A stretch of 8,845 nt of DNA from an uncultured Opitutaceae bacterium (GCA_937128785.1 CAKZMS010000366.1:1-8845), one strand, 5' to 3'; positions 1 through 7,851 are shown, counted from the first letter of the stretch. A program made the numbers and translations. Notes: generated by a model from the letters alone, not told the origin.

Positions 1-40
1 GGGGGGGGGGGTGGGGGGGGCCGGGGGGGACGGGGAGGGC
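1..40. other. G-rich low-complexity contig end, probable sequencing artefact
   Basis: The first 40 bases are almost all G, broken by a few T, C and A. Runs of 7-11 G occur at positions 1-11, 13-20 and 23-29. Such a run at the very end of a sequence is typical of dark-cycle poly-G calls from two-colour sequencing or of a badly supported contig end. The same reading frame stays open through it only because GGG encodes glycine. I infer an artefact and see no reason to call it a G-quadruplex or regulatory element. Confidence 0.7.
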
Positions 41-1441
41 CGCCAAGAGGACCTTCCGAAGCTGCGCAAGGAGGGCGAGAAGGAGGAGAAGCTCGTCGCG
101 GACCAGCGCGACGCGGACATCAACGCCCGCGCCGAGAAGCTGGAGAAGGACCTCGCCGAGCTTGAGGCTGAGGGTGCTAAGGCCGATGTGAAGCGCAAGG
201 TCAAGGACGGCGCTGAGCGTGAGATGGCGACCCTGCGCAAGCGCGCAGACGCCGAGATCGAGCGCCTCGACAACGTGTTCGACCGCTTCCAGAACCTCAA
301 GGTCCAGGACCTTGAGGGCGATGAGCTGCTGTACCGCGAGCTCTCCCGCCGCTACGGCGTGAACCGCCTCAAAAAGGCCGGCTACAATCCCAATGGCTAC
401 GAAGACATCGAGGATATGATCTCCAAGGAGACAGACCTCGATGCCGTGATCATCGCGACTCCCGACTTCTGGCACGCGCCTCACACCAACCTGTGCCTCA
501 AGGCCGGCATCAACGTGTATTGCGAAAAGATGATGGCCCACACCGCGGAGGCGGCCCGCTCCATGGTCGTAGCCGAACGGGAGTCCGGCAAGCTGCTGCA
601 GATCGGCCACCAACGCCGAAGCAACCCGCGTTACCTCCACGCGCTCAACAACATCATCACCAAGGCCAAGATCCCGGGCCGCATCACCAATATCAACGGC
701 CAGTGGAACCGCGCGGTTTCGGAGGATCTCGGCTTCCCCAAGCGTTACGAGATCCCGGCTGAGACGCTGCAACGTTATGGCTTCAAGGACATGCACCAGT
801 TCCGCAACTGGCGCTGGTTCCGTGACCTGTCCGGTGGTCCCATCTCCGACCTCGGTGCCCATCAAATCGACATCTTCAACTGGTTCCTCGGCACCGGTCC
901 CAAGAGCGTCATGGCTTCCGGCGGATCCGACTACTACTCCAGCCGCGAATGGTATGACAACGTCATGGCCATCTTCGAATACGACACCAATGATGGTCCG
1001 GTCCGGGCATTCTACCAGGTGCTCACCACCACGAGTGCCGGTGGCGGGTATTTTGAGCAGTTCATGGGTGACGAGGGCTCGGTTAAAATCTCCGAGAACC
1101 CCAGTCTCACCAAGGTCTACCGCGAAGACCGCGCCCCGGCCTGGGACAAATGGATCGATCTCAAATACCTGCAGCAGCCGGCCATGCCCCCGCCGGCCGA
1201 GGATGCCACGGTCGATGTCCGCGGGACCGCTCCGCTTGTCGCTTACGATCTGCCGGTTGTGCTCAACAAGCCGCTGCATCAACCTCACCTCGAGAACTTC
1301 TTCGGTGCCGTGCGCGGCGAAAACGAGTTGAACTGCGACGGCGCCCACGCTTTCGAAAGCGAAGCTCCCATCTTCAAGGTCAATCCAGCGGTCGCGGCTC
1401 GCACCACGATCGAAATGAAGCCGGAAGATTTTAAGGCCTGA
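2..1441 (+). CDS. Gfo/Idh/MocA family oxidoreductase, 5' end lost and replaced by an rpoC fragment
   Basis: The authentic part runs from about 359 to the TGA at 1441, about 360 residues. It belongs to the Gfo/Idh/MocA family of NAD(P)-dependent dehydrogenases acting on sugars, inositols and related polyols; the substrate cannot be read from sequence. Visible signatures are the end of the Rossmann half ([15 protein letters not shown] from 440), the E-K-x region at 524 (EKMM instead of the usual EKP), [10 protein letters not shown], and the core [13 protein letters not shown] near 831-872 that carries the conserved Asp and His. The nucleotide-binding GxGxxG strand and any export signal are missing because bases 1-358 come from elsewhere. 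The GTG at 11 is not a credible start. The frame is open to the window edge. The next gene starts 38 bases downstream on the same strand. Family assignment is firm; specificity is unknown. Confidence 0.85.
   Translation, partial: GGGVGGAGGDGEGRQEDLPKLRKEGEKEEKLVADQRDADINARAEKLEKDLAELEAEGAKADVKRKVKDGAEREMATLRKRADAEIERLDNVFDRFQNLKVQDLEGDELLYRELSRRYGVNRLKKAGYNPNGYEDIEDMISKETDLDAVIIATPDFWHAPHTNLCLKAGINVYCEKMMAHTAEAARSMVVAERESGKLLQIGHQRRSNPRYLHALNNIITKAKIPGRITNINGQWNRAVSEDLGFPKRYEIPAETLQRYGFKDMHQFRNWRWFRDLSGGPISDLGAHQIDIFNWFLGTGPKSVMASGGSDYYSSREWYDNVMAIFEYDTNDGPVRAFYQVLTTTSAGGGYFEQFMGDEGSVKISENPSLTKVYREDRAPAWDKWIDLKYLQQPAMPPPAEDATVDVRGTAPLVAYDLPVVLNKPLHQPHLENFFGAVRGENELNCDGAHAFESEAPIFKVNPAVAARTTIEMKPEDFKA
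41..358 (+). other. rpoC: Fragment of an actinobacterial RNA polymerase beta' subunit gene, foreign to this locus
   Basis: About 106 codons encode a charged, helical segment. It includes [19 protein letters not shown] and [18 protein letters not shown] recognise these as the coiled-coil insert near the N-terminus of the beta' subunit that is characteristic of Actinobacteria such as Streptomyces and Mycobacterium. In real rpoC the reading continues after R-Y-G into a Y-F-x-G-x-M-G segment. Here it switches at about 356-361 to a sugar-dehydrogenase-like sequence starting V-N-R-L-K-K. Neither end of rpoC is present and the clamp and active-site regions are missing, so this is not a functional gene. 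I infer a chimeric join between reads of two organisms. True recombination that keeps frame and leaves a headless oxidoreductase is much less likely. Confidence 0.8.
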
Positions 1442-1479
1442 ACCGGAACTCTTCTCCCGCCTCTCCCTCTCACTCTTAC

Positions 1480-2136
1480 ATGAAAATCCACACCCTCTCC
1501 GCCCTCCTCGCCGCTGCTGCGATCACGACCACCGCTTCCGCGGAAATGACCGTGCTCGAACTCGAGTTTCCTCCGCCCAAGGTCACCAGCACGCCGGCGC
1601 CCATCCGTCTGCCCCACCTCGAGGCCCCGAATGCCAAGGCGCCCGCTATCAGCGTGCCCGCCGACGTCACCAACGTGGCTGCCGGCAAAACGGTCACCTC
1701 TTCCGACCCCTGGCCGATCATCGGTGAACTCGATATGGTCACCGACGGCGACAAAGAATCCGAAGACGGTTACTACGTTGAGTTGGGCGAAATGCAGCAA
1801 TGGGTGCAGGTGGATCTCGAAGCCCCGACTGAAATCTACGGCATCGGCCTGTGGCACTACCACGCCCAGCCCCGCGCGTATTTGGATGTGATCATCCAGG
1901 TGTCCGACGACCCGGAATTCGGCGAAGGTGTCACCACCATTTTCAACAACGATCACGACGACTCCTCCGGCATGGGCCAAGGCAAGGACCCCGCCTACAT
2001 TGAGAAAAACCATGGACGTCTGATTCCCGGCAACAAAACCGTTGGTCGTTACGTTCGGTTTTACTCCAACGGCAACACCAGCGACGGCCTGAATCACTAC
2101 ATCGAAGTGGAAGTCTTTGGCCGATCAGCCGAATAA
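1480..2136 (+). CDS. Secreted discoidin (F5/8 type C)-like carbohydrate-binding protein
   Basis: The 218-residue product starts with a clear Sec signal peptide: Lys2, a hydrophobic alanine/leucine core, then ASA with predicted cleavage after residue 21. A proline-rich linker (about 30-62) leads into a galactose-binding-like beta-sandwich from about 65 to the end. Visible elements include N-V-A-A-G-K-T-V, W-V-Q-V-D-L, a G-I-G-L-W-H-Y-H strand, I-I-Q-V-S-D-D, a G-R-Y-V-R-F-Y strand and a C-terminal E-V-E-V-F-G strand, an order typical of F5/8 type C domains. These domains bind glycans or surfaces; no catalytic domain is attached, so a binding or scaffold role outside the cytoplasm is inferred. 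The ATG at 1480 is chosen for the signal peptide. The leader (1442-1479) is pyrimidine-rich with no Shine-Dalgarno sequence. The gene end overlaps the next start by 20 bases, which suggests an operon. Confidence 0.8.
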   Translation: MKIHTLSALLAAAAITTTASAEMTVLELEFPPPKVTSTPAPIRLPHLEAPNAKAPAISVPADVTNVAAGKTVTSSDPWPIIGELDMVTDGDKESEDGYYVELGEMQQWVQVDLEAPTEIYGIGLWHYHAQPRAYLDVIIQVSDDPEFGEGVTTIFNNDHDDSSGMGQGKDPAYIEKNHGRLIPGNKTVGRYVRFYSNGNTSDGLNHYIEVEVFGRSAE

Positions 2137-3622
2137 GCGCGCTTGGTGGATTTTAACCGTGCTGGCGATCATCGTCGGCACGGGATGGCGGGCGGCTCAT
2201 CTGGAAAACCGCCCCCTGCATGCCGATGAGGCCGTGCAGGCTTGGCAGACGTGGCAACTTCTCGAAGGAGAAGGCTACCGTTACGATCCGTGGGACCGAC
2301 ATGGTCCCACGCTTTATTTTGGCTCCGCCTGGCTGCACCGGCTCCAGGGCGGCGACAGCACAACCTACGACGATCGGGCGGCTCGGCGCTACGCCTTGGC
2401 CGCGGGAATCGCGACTTTGGTGCTGGTCGGGTTTGGCGCCCGGGCCGCCGGGTTCATCGGGGGCACCGGTGCCCTGGCCGTGGCGTTGCTGGCGTTCGAA
2501 ACCTTCACCTCCCTCTACCACACCTATTTCGTGCAGGAGGCGTCACTCGCCTTCCTGATTTGGGCGTTCATTTTCCTGGCCCTGCGGGGGGATGCGACGA
2601 AGCCGATCCTTCATTTTCTGTTTCTCGGCGCACTGGCAGGTTTGGCTCAGGCGACCAAAGCGACCACCCCACTCTATCTTCTAATCGCCATCGGCTCGTT
2701 GAGGCTAACCCGGGAGAAGTCGACGCCTCCCATCGCTCCCAAGTATTGGCTCGTCGCGCTGGCGGGAGCATTGATTCCTTTCAGTCTTTTCTACTCAAGT
2801 TGGGGATCCCACCCCATCGGAATCTGGGACGGAGTCCGCACCTATTTTCTGCAAGCCGAACGACTCGAAGGCACTCCTCATGTCTACCCCTGGTGGCATT
2901 ACTTGCGAACGTTGGGGATCATCCCTTCCGGCGGTCCTCACTGGGGGCAGTATCTTCTGATCCTGTTGGGGCTCACCGGCGCCGGACTGGCGCTCAGCGG
3001 CCAGGCCACCCGCGCCCACAGGGTGACCGCATTGTTCACGCTCGGTACCTTTTTGGCGCTCTCGGCGATTCCCTACAAAACTCCCTGGCTCCTGCTTACC
3101 CCTTTGATCGGACTGGTGATTCTTGCCGGCACCGCGTTGGCGAAAATGGCCGGTATCAATCGTCTGGCTACGATCGGCGCTCTCGTGTTGTTGGCCATCA
3201 CCGGCTGGCAGTCTCTGCACAAAAGCCGGTTGGCGCTGGATCGCTATCCTGGCGACGTGCGCAACCCGTATTTCTATGTGCAGGCTCCCCGTGGTTTGCT
3301 CAAACTCCCCGCCCGTATCGATCAACTCCAGGCCGCCACCGACAAGCCATTGCGGGTGGCAGTCATCAGCGGGGAACACGCGTGGCCTTTGCCGTGGTAT
3401 CTGCGGAACCATTCGCAGGTGGGATACTTTGGAGAGTTGCCGGCCACGCCGGACCACTGGGATGTCGTGGTGTGGGATAGCCAGCTGGGTGACGCTCCGC
3501 CTGCCTTGGAAGCCTTTCCGATCGCCGAGATTCACGGCCTGCGGCCAAACGTCTTACTTTTCACCTTCATCCAACAGGAGCCGTGGGAGCGCGTTTTCCC
3601 GCCCCTCAATAACGTCGAATGA
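2117..3622 (+). CDS. Polytopic GT-C-type membrane glycosyltransferase, Agl23/TIGR03663-like
   Basis: The 501-residue protein has about 10-11 hydrophobic segments, the first at residues 10-28, followed by a soluble C-terminal part from about 370. The first extracytoplasmic loop carries R-P-L-H-A-D-E-A-V-Q-A-W with the acidic pair Asp37-Glu38, as in GT-C (PMT/GT39-like) enzymes that take sugar from a polyprenyl-phosphate donor. The W-P-L-P-W-Y-L-R motif in the C-terminal part matches my recollection of the TIGR03663 family (flippase-activity-associated protein Agl23). The probable role is transfer of a lipid-linked sugar to a surface acceptor; acceptor and sugar are unknown. The start is a TTG inside the upstream gene, with GGAAG 3 bases before it. 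The next in-frame candidate, GTG at 2159, would cut into the first membrane helix. The stop shares an ATGA with the next gene, whose C-terminal half is a plausible donor-making enzyme. Confidence 0.75.
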   Translation: MADQPNKRAWWILTVLAIIVGTGWRAAHLENRPLHADEAVQAWQTWQLLEGEGYRYDPWDRHGPTLYFGSAWLHRLQGGDSTTYDDRAARRYALAAGIATLVLVGFGARAAGFIGGTGALAVALLAFETFTSLYHTYFVQEASLAFLIWAFIFLALRGDATKPILHFLFLGALAGLAQATKATTPLYLLIAIGSLRLTREKSTPPIAPKYWLVALAGALIPFSLFYSSWGSHPIGIWDGVRTYFLQAERLEGTPHVYPWWHYLRTLGIIPSGGPHWGQYLLILLGLTGAGLALSGQATRAHRVTALFTLGTFLALSAIPYKTPWLLLTPLIGLVILAGTALAKMAGINRLATIGALVLLAITGWQSLHKSRLALDRYPGDVRNPYFYVQAPRGLLKLPARIDQLQAATDKPLRVAVISGEHAWPLPWYLRNHSQVGYFGELPATPDHWDVVVWDSQLGDAPPALEAFPIAEIHGLRPNVLLFTFIQQEPWERVFPPLNNVE

Positions 3623-5301
3623 AACCGGCACCTTCCTCGATCATCCGCTTGATGGGACTGGAACTGCTCGAGCGGTTCGAGCACGAGGCCATGAACACCC
3701 GGTTCGTGCTGCATTTGGGCGAAACTCCAGATGGCAATGCGCTCCGTCCCATCGCCGAGGAAGCCTTTCGGCTACTCGATCGGATTGAAGAAAAACTGAG
3801 TTTTTATCAGGAGGGCAGCGACGTCACGCGCATCAACCGCGCCGCCCCCGGCGAAAGCTTTCGGATCGATGAGCTCACGCATCGCTGCCTGCTTCAGGCC
3901 GTAGAGGTTTCAGCGGCCACGAATGGCGCCTTTGATCCGTTCGCCGGCCACGCGGCGCTCGGGGCAAAAAATCAAACCATCCCCCATCATCTCTCCGGCA
4001 TTCAGCTACCGACTGAAGATGACGATGCGCCGGTTTTGTCGATCGACCCGGAACAACCCATGGTCACCAAACTTGAAGGCTGCCGCTGGTTGGATCTGGG
4101 CGCTGTGGGAAAAGGTGCCGCGCTGGATGCCTTGGCCGAACTACTCCAGGAGTGGGAGCTGAAATCGGCCGTTCTCAGCGGCGGCGGTTCCAGTCTCCTG
4201 GTATTTGGGTCGGCCCCAGACCAGGTTGATTCGGCGTGGAGTTTGAGTCTGCCCCAGTCCCCCGGAAACCCTACGCTAAAGCTCGATGCACCGTTCGCCC
4301 TCGGAGCTTCCGGCGATGGCTTCCAACCCGGCCACATCATCAGCTCGGACCCCACGGCCGAGACTCGCCCGCAGTCGCTTGTCCTGGCCCCCAATGCCGC
4401 CCTCGCCGATGCGCTCTCTACCGCGGCCATCCTCATGTCCGATGAAGCACTCCGGGAAGTCATGGGCGACGAGCCCGGGTTCGGCGTATTCGCCACCCAC
4501 GCTCAATCCGCTCCCCTGACGGCCGGCCACCTCGCGGAGAAAGTGGAGCGGGTCGGTCCGGAATTGAGCCTCGTCATTCCTTGCTGGTGTGAATCGCAGC
4601 GCCTTCCCGGCTTCTTGCGGGAGTTGTGCGAAGCCATAAAACAGTCCCACTCCCCCGTCGAAATCATCGTCGTTGACGATGGTTCGCCGGCACCGGAACC
4701 AGAACTCACGCGGACCGAAATTGAGCAGCTCCGTCGGGACTTCTCGTTTCTGCAGCCCATGGCGGCTCCCGCGGTCCATTTGGGCAAAGGCGGAGCCATC
4801 TATCATGGCTGGCGCCAGGCTTCGTCGACGTCCCGCTGGTTGGGGTTTGTCGACGCCGATGGCGCCGTTCCATCTGCGGCCGTTTTGGCCGGAATCAAAC
4901 TGGCTTTTTCCCAGAAGAACGAACTCCCGATCATCGCGGCCAACCGCTACCACCACGATTCCTCGCTTCCGGTGAAGCGAGATTGGATCAGGCAACAAAC
5001 CGGAGGCTGGTTTGCCCGTTGGGCCCGACGAAAACTGGGACTCGAGGCGCACGACAGCCAATGCGGTTTCAAACTTCTGCCCGCTCAATGGTGGCGAACC
5101 CGTGATGAGAAAAAATGGCAAGAGGCCGGCTATGCCTTCGACTTGGAACTATTGTTGGCGGCCCAAGCTGATGACATTCCACTCCAGAATCTGAATATCA
5201 CGTGGACTGAGATCGGCGGCTCCAATGTCGGTCTGCGCGATGGCTGGGAGCTCGTACAAACGGTGCGGCGGCTTGCGCGCCCTCGTAGCCTCCGGGACTG
5301 A
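3619..5301 (+). CDS. ApbE-like FAD:protein FMN transferase domain fused to a GT2 polyprenyl-phosphate glycosyltransferase domain
   Basis: One uninterrupted 560-residue frame holds two unrelated domains. Residues about 20-300 resemble ApbE: LSFYQEGSDVTRIN (60-73), FDPFAG (105-110), DLGAVGKGAALD (159-170), SGGG (187-190), ASGDG (230-234), HIIS (239-242) and ADALST (263-268), where Asp264 and Thr268 match the usual Mg2+ site. The HIIDPRTG-type motif is altered to HIISSDPTA, so activity may be modified. Residues about 314-560 are a GT2 domain: SLVIPCWCES (317-326), VVDDGS (351-356), the DAD metal motif (412-414), DSQCGFK (479-485) and YAFDLELL (505-512). This resembles dolichyl/polyprenyl-phosphate glucose synthases (ALG5-like). 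I see no signal peptide, lipobox or membrane helix, so the protein should be cytoplasmic or peripheral, which is unusual for ApbE in Gram-negatives. ATG 3619 is chosen for the ATGA overlap with the GT-C gene; Met12 and Met25 are alternatives. Confidence 0.8.
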   Translation: MKPAPSSIIRLMGLELLERFEHEAMNTRFVLHLGETPDGNALRPIAEEAFRLLDRIEEKLSFYQEGSDVTRINRAAPGESFRIDELTHRCLLQAVEVSAATNGAFDPFAGHAALGAKNQTIPHHLSGIQLPTEDDDAPVLSIDPEQPMVTKLEGCRWLDLGAVGKGAALDALAELLQEWELKSAVLSGGGSSLLVFGSAPDQVDSAWSLSLPQSPGNPTLKLDAPFALGASGDGFQPGHIISSDPTAETRPQSLVLAPNAALADALSTAAILMSDEALREVMGDEPGFGVFATHAQSAPLTAGHLAEKVERVGPELSLVIPCWCESQRLPGFLRELCEAIKQSHSPVEIIVVDDGSPAPEPELTRTEIEQLRRDFSFLQPMAAPAVHLGKGGAIYHGWRQASSTSRWLGFVDADGAVPSAAVLAGIKLAFSQKNELPIIAANRYHHDSSLPVKRDWIRQQTGGWFARWARRKLGLEAHDSQCGFKLLPAQWWRTRDEKKWQEAGYAFDLELLLAAQADDIPLQNLNITWTEIGGSNVGLRDGWELVQTVRRLARPRSLRD

Positions 5302-5306
5302 ACCCA

Positions 5307-7490
5307 CTACAATAACTCCCCCTGTTCTTCACCGGTGCCGAGTTTTGATTGATCGAGAAATCCGCCGTATTTCGTGACCCATTCATCGAGCTTTTTGAAG
5401 TAAAACTTCGGATCGTAGGGCGCTTGCACGGGATCGAAATCGATCACCGACCGGGCACGTTGCCAATTCGTGGTCTGTCCTTTCTGCCGGGGTTGAATGT
5501 AGTAGCTCACCCGATCTCCCATGCGCGGCCGGGGATTCATCTTCAGCGCCACCTCGGCAGGGGCACGACGAGGCTTTCCTCCTTCCGCCACAAACTTCTC
5601 ATAGCTCTCGGGATTTAAACTCAGCGTCTCGGTCTTCGCCAGCTCCTCGACCGGCAAGCGCAGGGCTTCAATCTCTGCCCGGTAGTGCAAAACAAGCTCA
5701 GTCGGTTCCTCTCCGCCGGCCCCCAATAAATTAGAGATGAGACTCTGACTTAGCCGCTTCAAATACGGTTCGATTCCCCGGGACCGCAAAGCACTCCCCC
5801 GCAGCGTAATCTTCTCCCCATCATACAGGGCGTAGTTCTTGGCCTTGTAGCAGAACATCGACTCGTAACGACCATCGTATTCCAGATCAATTCCGTCCGG
5901 CAGGATCTCCGAGACCTTTTCCAACAAAACTTCGGGGGCGCTAAAGTGCTCCTCACTGGATACATATATTCCATCCGTATCTGCTTCCAAGATGGTCGCA
6001 CCCAACGCCGTGAGACGATCAATCAGGGATTGGAGCAGTTCCCGGCCTTGCCGCGTGACCTCGGCCGCCAGTTCACCATCGCCAAAGCGCGCCCCGGAAA
6101 AGCCTAAGTAGCCGTAGAAGGAATTGATCAGGATTTTGAAACTGGCCTGGCGGGCCTCCGCTTCCGCCCGTTCATCCGCATCATCAGCCGTGCGAGCCAA
6201 CGACTTGTAGCGGAGGCGGTATTCCCGGAGGTTTTGCAGCAATGGGATAAAAACCCCGAGGACATCATTCGCGGGATTACGCGCCATGCGCAGCAACAGA
6301 CTCGGATAGAGCGAAGCGACGTCAAAGTGCAGCACGTGCCGGAATACACCTTCCTGGAAACTACGGGTATAGCCGCCTTCAAAGGGCGCCACCGGCGGCG
6401 GCACGGGCGTGGATTGGCGAGCGTGATAGTAGTGCTCCAAGAAGAGCAGGTCTATCTTCCCGGTGGTTCCGCGGAGCGTGGCTTCCTGGAACATGATGGG
6501 GAAGGTCCGCACTTGTTCAAAATAAGTGGGAAGCAATCGGTCCGCGATGCCCTTGGTTTCGCGTAGATCGTCGGCCAAGTAAGCCAGGAAGGCCGTCCGA
6601 TCCTGGGCAAAGGCGGTCTGGATTTCATTACCCGGCAGATACGTGCGACCGCCGCCATCGGCCGGAGTGATCCCGAAATGCCGCGCTACATCCTTCAGTC
6701 CAAAGGCGGTGAGTTCGCGGGTCGTGATATCGTAGAGCTGCACCAACAGGAAGGTATCGACGATCGTTCGCCCCGGGAGATCACAGCGGGGGAAATCAAT
6801 CCAACGCTCCGCCACCTTGAGGCGGCTGTTGCGAAATTTCGCCACCTGACCAAACCGCCCCCAGGCACAACGCACGCGGTGCCGTTTCGCCCGCTTCCGC
6901 AGGAAGTCCAAATCGAATTTGAAAATATTGTGACCTTCAATCGTGTCCGGATCCTCTTCCGTAATCAGCTCATTGAGCCGCTCGAGGAGCGCCTTTTCCC
7001 CCGTATCCGAGACTTCGTCGATCACGAGGGTGCGATCGCGATCACCGAACCTCAGTCCGATAGCTAGGACCCGATCCTCCGGTTTGAGGGGATCACTGAA
7101 ATCTCCATCGCTGGAGGCCGTCTCGATATCCAACTGACAGCGCCGTAGTTCGTTGAATTTTACCTCGGCGAAAAGCCGTTGGCGGGTGCGGAGGAGATAC
7201 TGCGACTCCAGTGGCGTAACCGAATCCACCGCCACCTTGCCCCGCAGGGACCGGATCGTCGCTTGATGCTCGGATAACGATGCCGTCTCGATCAGGCGGT
7301 TGAAAGCCGCTGTGCCGGCAAGCTCGCTGACAGTCAGTTCCGTCGGCAACGGGCTATCCGGTTCACCTCCGAGCCACGCAAACCAATGCCCCGGCTCCGA
7401 GGATTCGATGCGGTTCCCGCCGTCGTTGCGGGTGGTCCAGACGACACCGTCACCATCGACCCAGACACCGCATAGAGCCTGAGCACCCAT
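5307..7490 (-). CDS. Family B DNA polymerase with 3'-5' exonuclease domain
   Basis: The product is about 727 residues and appears catalytically complete. Numbered from ATG at 7490, the exonuclease domain shows Exo I D-I-E (Asp121, Glu123), Exo II N-I-F-K-F-D (188-193) and Exo III Y-L-A-D-D (304-308). The polymerase domain shows motif A D-V-A-S-L-Y-P-S (390-397), motif B K-I-L-I-N-S-F-Y-G (452-460), motif C D-T-D (504-506) and K-A-K-N-Y (549-553). It therefore should synthesise DNA with proofreading. Its motif spacing and C-terminus (about 620-725) do not look like E. coli Pol II to me; it seems closer to the less-studied family B enzymes scattered through Verrucomicrobia, Acidobacteria and archaea. 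A role in repair or lesion bypass is conceivable but not shown. A TTG two codons upstream (7496) is possible; ATG is preferred, though neither has a Shine-Dalgarno sequence. It lies 19 bases after the small membrane protein gene. Confidence 0.9.
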   Translation of the reverse strand: MGAQALCGVWVDGDGVVWTTRNDGGNRIESSEPGHWFAWLGGEPDSPLPTELTVSELAGTAAFNRLIETASLSEHQATIRSLRGKVAVDSVTPLESQYLLRTRQRLFAEVKFNELRRCQLDIETASSDGDFSDPLKPEDRVLAIGLRFGDRDRTLVIDEVSDTGEKALLERLNELITEEDPDTIEGHNIFKFDLDFLRKRAKRHRVRCAWGRFGQVAKFRNSRLKVAERWIDFPRCDLPGRTIVDTFLLVQLYDITTRELTAFGLKDVARHFGITPADGGGRTYLPGNEIQTAFAQDRTAFLAYLADDLRETKGIADRLLPTYFEQVRTFPIMFQEATLRGTTGKIDLLFLEHYYHARQSTPVPPPVAPFEGGYTRSFQEGVFRHVLHFDVASLYPSLLLRMARNPANDVLGVFIPLLQNLREYRLRYKSLARTADDADERAEAEARQASFKILINSFYGYLGFSGARFGDGELAAEVTRQGRELLQSLIDRLTALGATILEADTDGIYVSSEEHFSAPEVLLEKVSEILPDGIDLEYDGRYESMFCYKAKNYALYDGEKITLRGSALRSRGIEPYLKRLSQSLISNLLGAGGEEPTELVLHYRAEIEALRLPVEELAKTETLSLNPESYEKFVAEGGKPRRAPAEVALKMNPRPRMGDRVSYYIQPRQKGQTTNWQRARSVIDFDPVQAPYDPKFYFKKLDEWVTKYGGFLDQSKLGTGEEQGELL

Positions 7491-7509
7491 GGCCAAAAGT
7501 CGCGGAGGA

Positions 7510-7851
7510 TTAAATCCCGCGGTAGTAGACGGCCATAATCGCCACCAGCACGATCGCCAGGATTACGGCCATAAACAAACCAGCCCGCCCCCGTTGACGA
7601 TAGCCGATGCCAGCGAGTGCACTCAGGGCAAGCCAACAGACCAACTTCACAATGGCCCAGGCCGGAAATCCGTAACCCATTTTGTGCAACAGCCCCACGC
7701 CACTGATGAGCTGCAAGACACTGGCAATGCCCGTGATCATGAGGACTTTTTTCCGCGTATCGGGTGAACCGGCGAATCCGTAGAAAATACCTCCCGTGAG
7801 TACGATCAGGGAAAATATGTGGAGGACGTGGTAGAATGCTGGGGAGAACAT
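7510..7851 (-). CDS. Small four-helix membrane protein of unknown function
   Basis: I do not recognise a named family. From ATG 7851 the product is 113 residues with four hydrophobic segments at about 6-26, 36-54, 61-79 and 89-108. Short basic or polar loops separate them (S-P-D-T-R-K-K after helix 1 and Y-R-Q-R-G-R after helix 3). Histidines in the first segment (YHVLHIF) and HKMGYGFPAWA between helices 2 and 3 resemble small haem- or quinone-associated membrane proteins, but this is only a visual impression. The frame extends upstream to a TTG at 7893, adding 14 polar residues; the ATG is preferred because the protein then begins directly at its first helix. The stop is 19 bases before the DNA polymerase start on the same strand, so the two are probably co-transcribed, an odd pairing with no obvious shared job. 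Confidence 0.7.
   Translation of the reverse strand: MFSPAFYHVLHIFSLIVLTGGIFYGFAGSPDTRKKVLMITGIASVLQLISGVGLLHKMGYGFPAWAIVKLVCWLALSALAGIGYRQRGRAGLFMAVILAIVLVAIMAVYYRGI

Noticed and set aside
1..29. G-quadruplex or telomere-like repeat
   Set aside because: No regular repeat unit, located exactly at the sequence end, and typical of poly-G base-calling failure.
2..1441. A genuine novel fusion protein with an N-terminal coiled coil and a dehydrogenase domain
   Set aside because: The coiled coil is recognisable as part of actinobacterial RpoC, the dehydrogenase has lost its cofactor-binding start, and the end of the sequence is a G-run. Misassembly explains all three.
1285..2097. Antisense reading frame of 270 codons
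   Set aside because: It lies opposite two clearly coding genes, its product is low-complexity Gly/Val/Arg-rich with no recognisable motif, and long antisense frames are expected in GC-rich DNA.
2242..3480. Alternative + strand frame of 412 codons inside the GT-C gene
   Set aside because: The product is Arg/Gly/Pro-rich without domains, whereas the 2117-3622 frame gives a coherent membrane protein with family motifs.
4276..5121. Antisense reading frame of 281 codons across the ApbE-GT2 gene
   Set aside because: No motif; the sense strand carries strong ApbE and GT2 motifs over the same bases.
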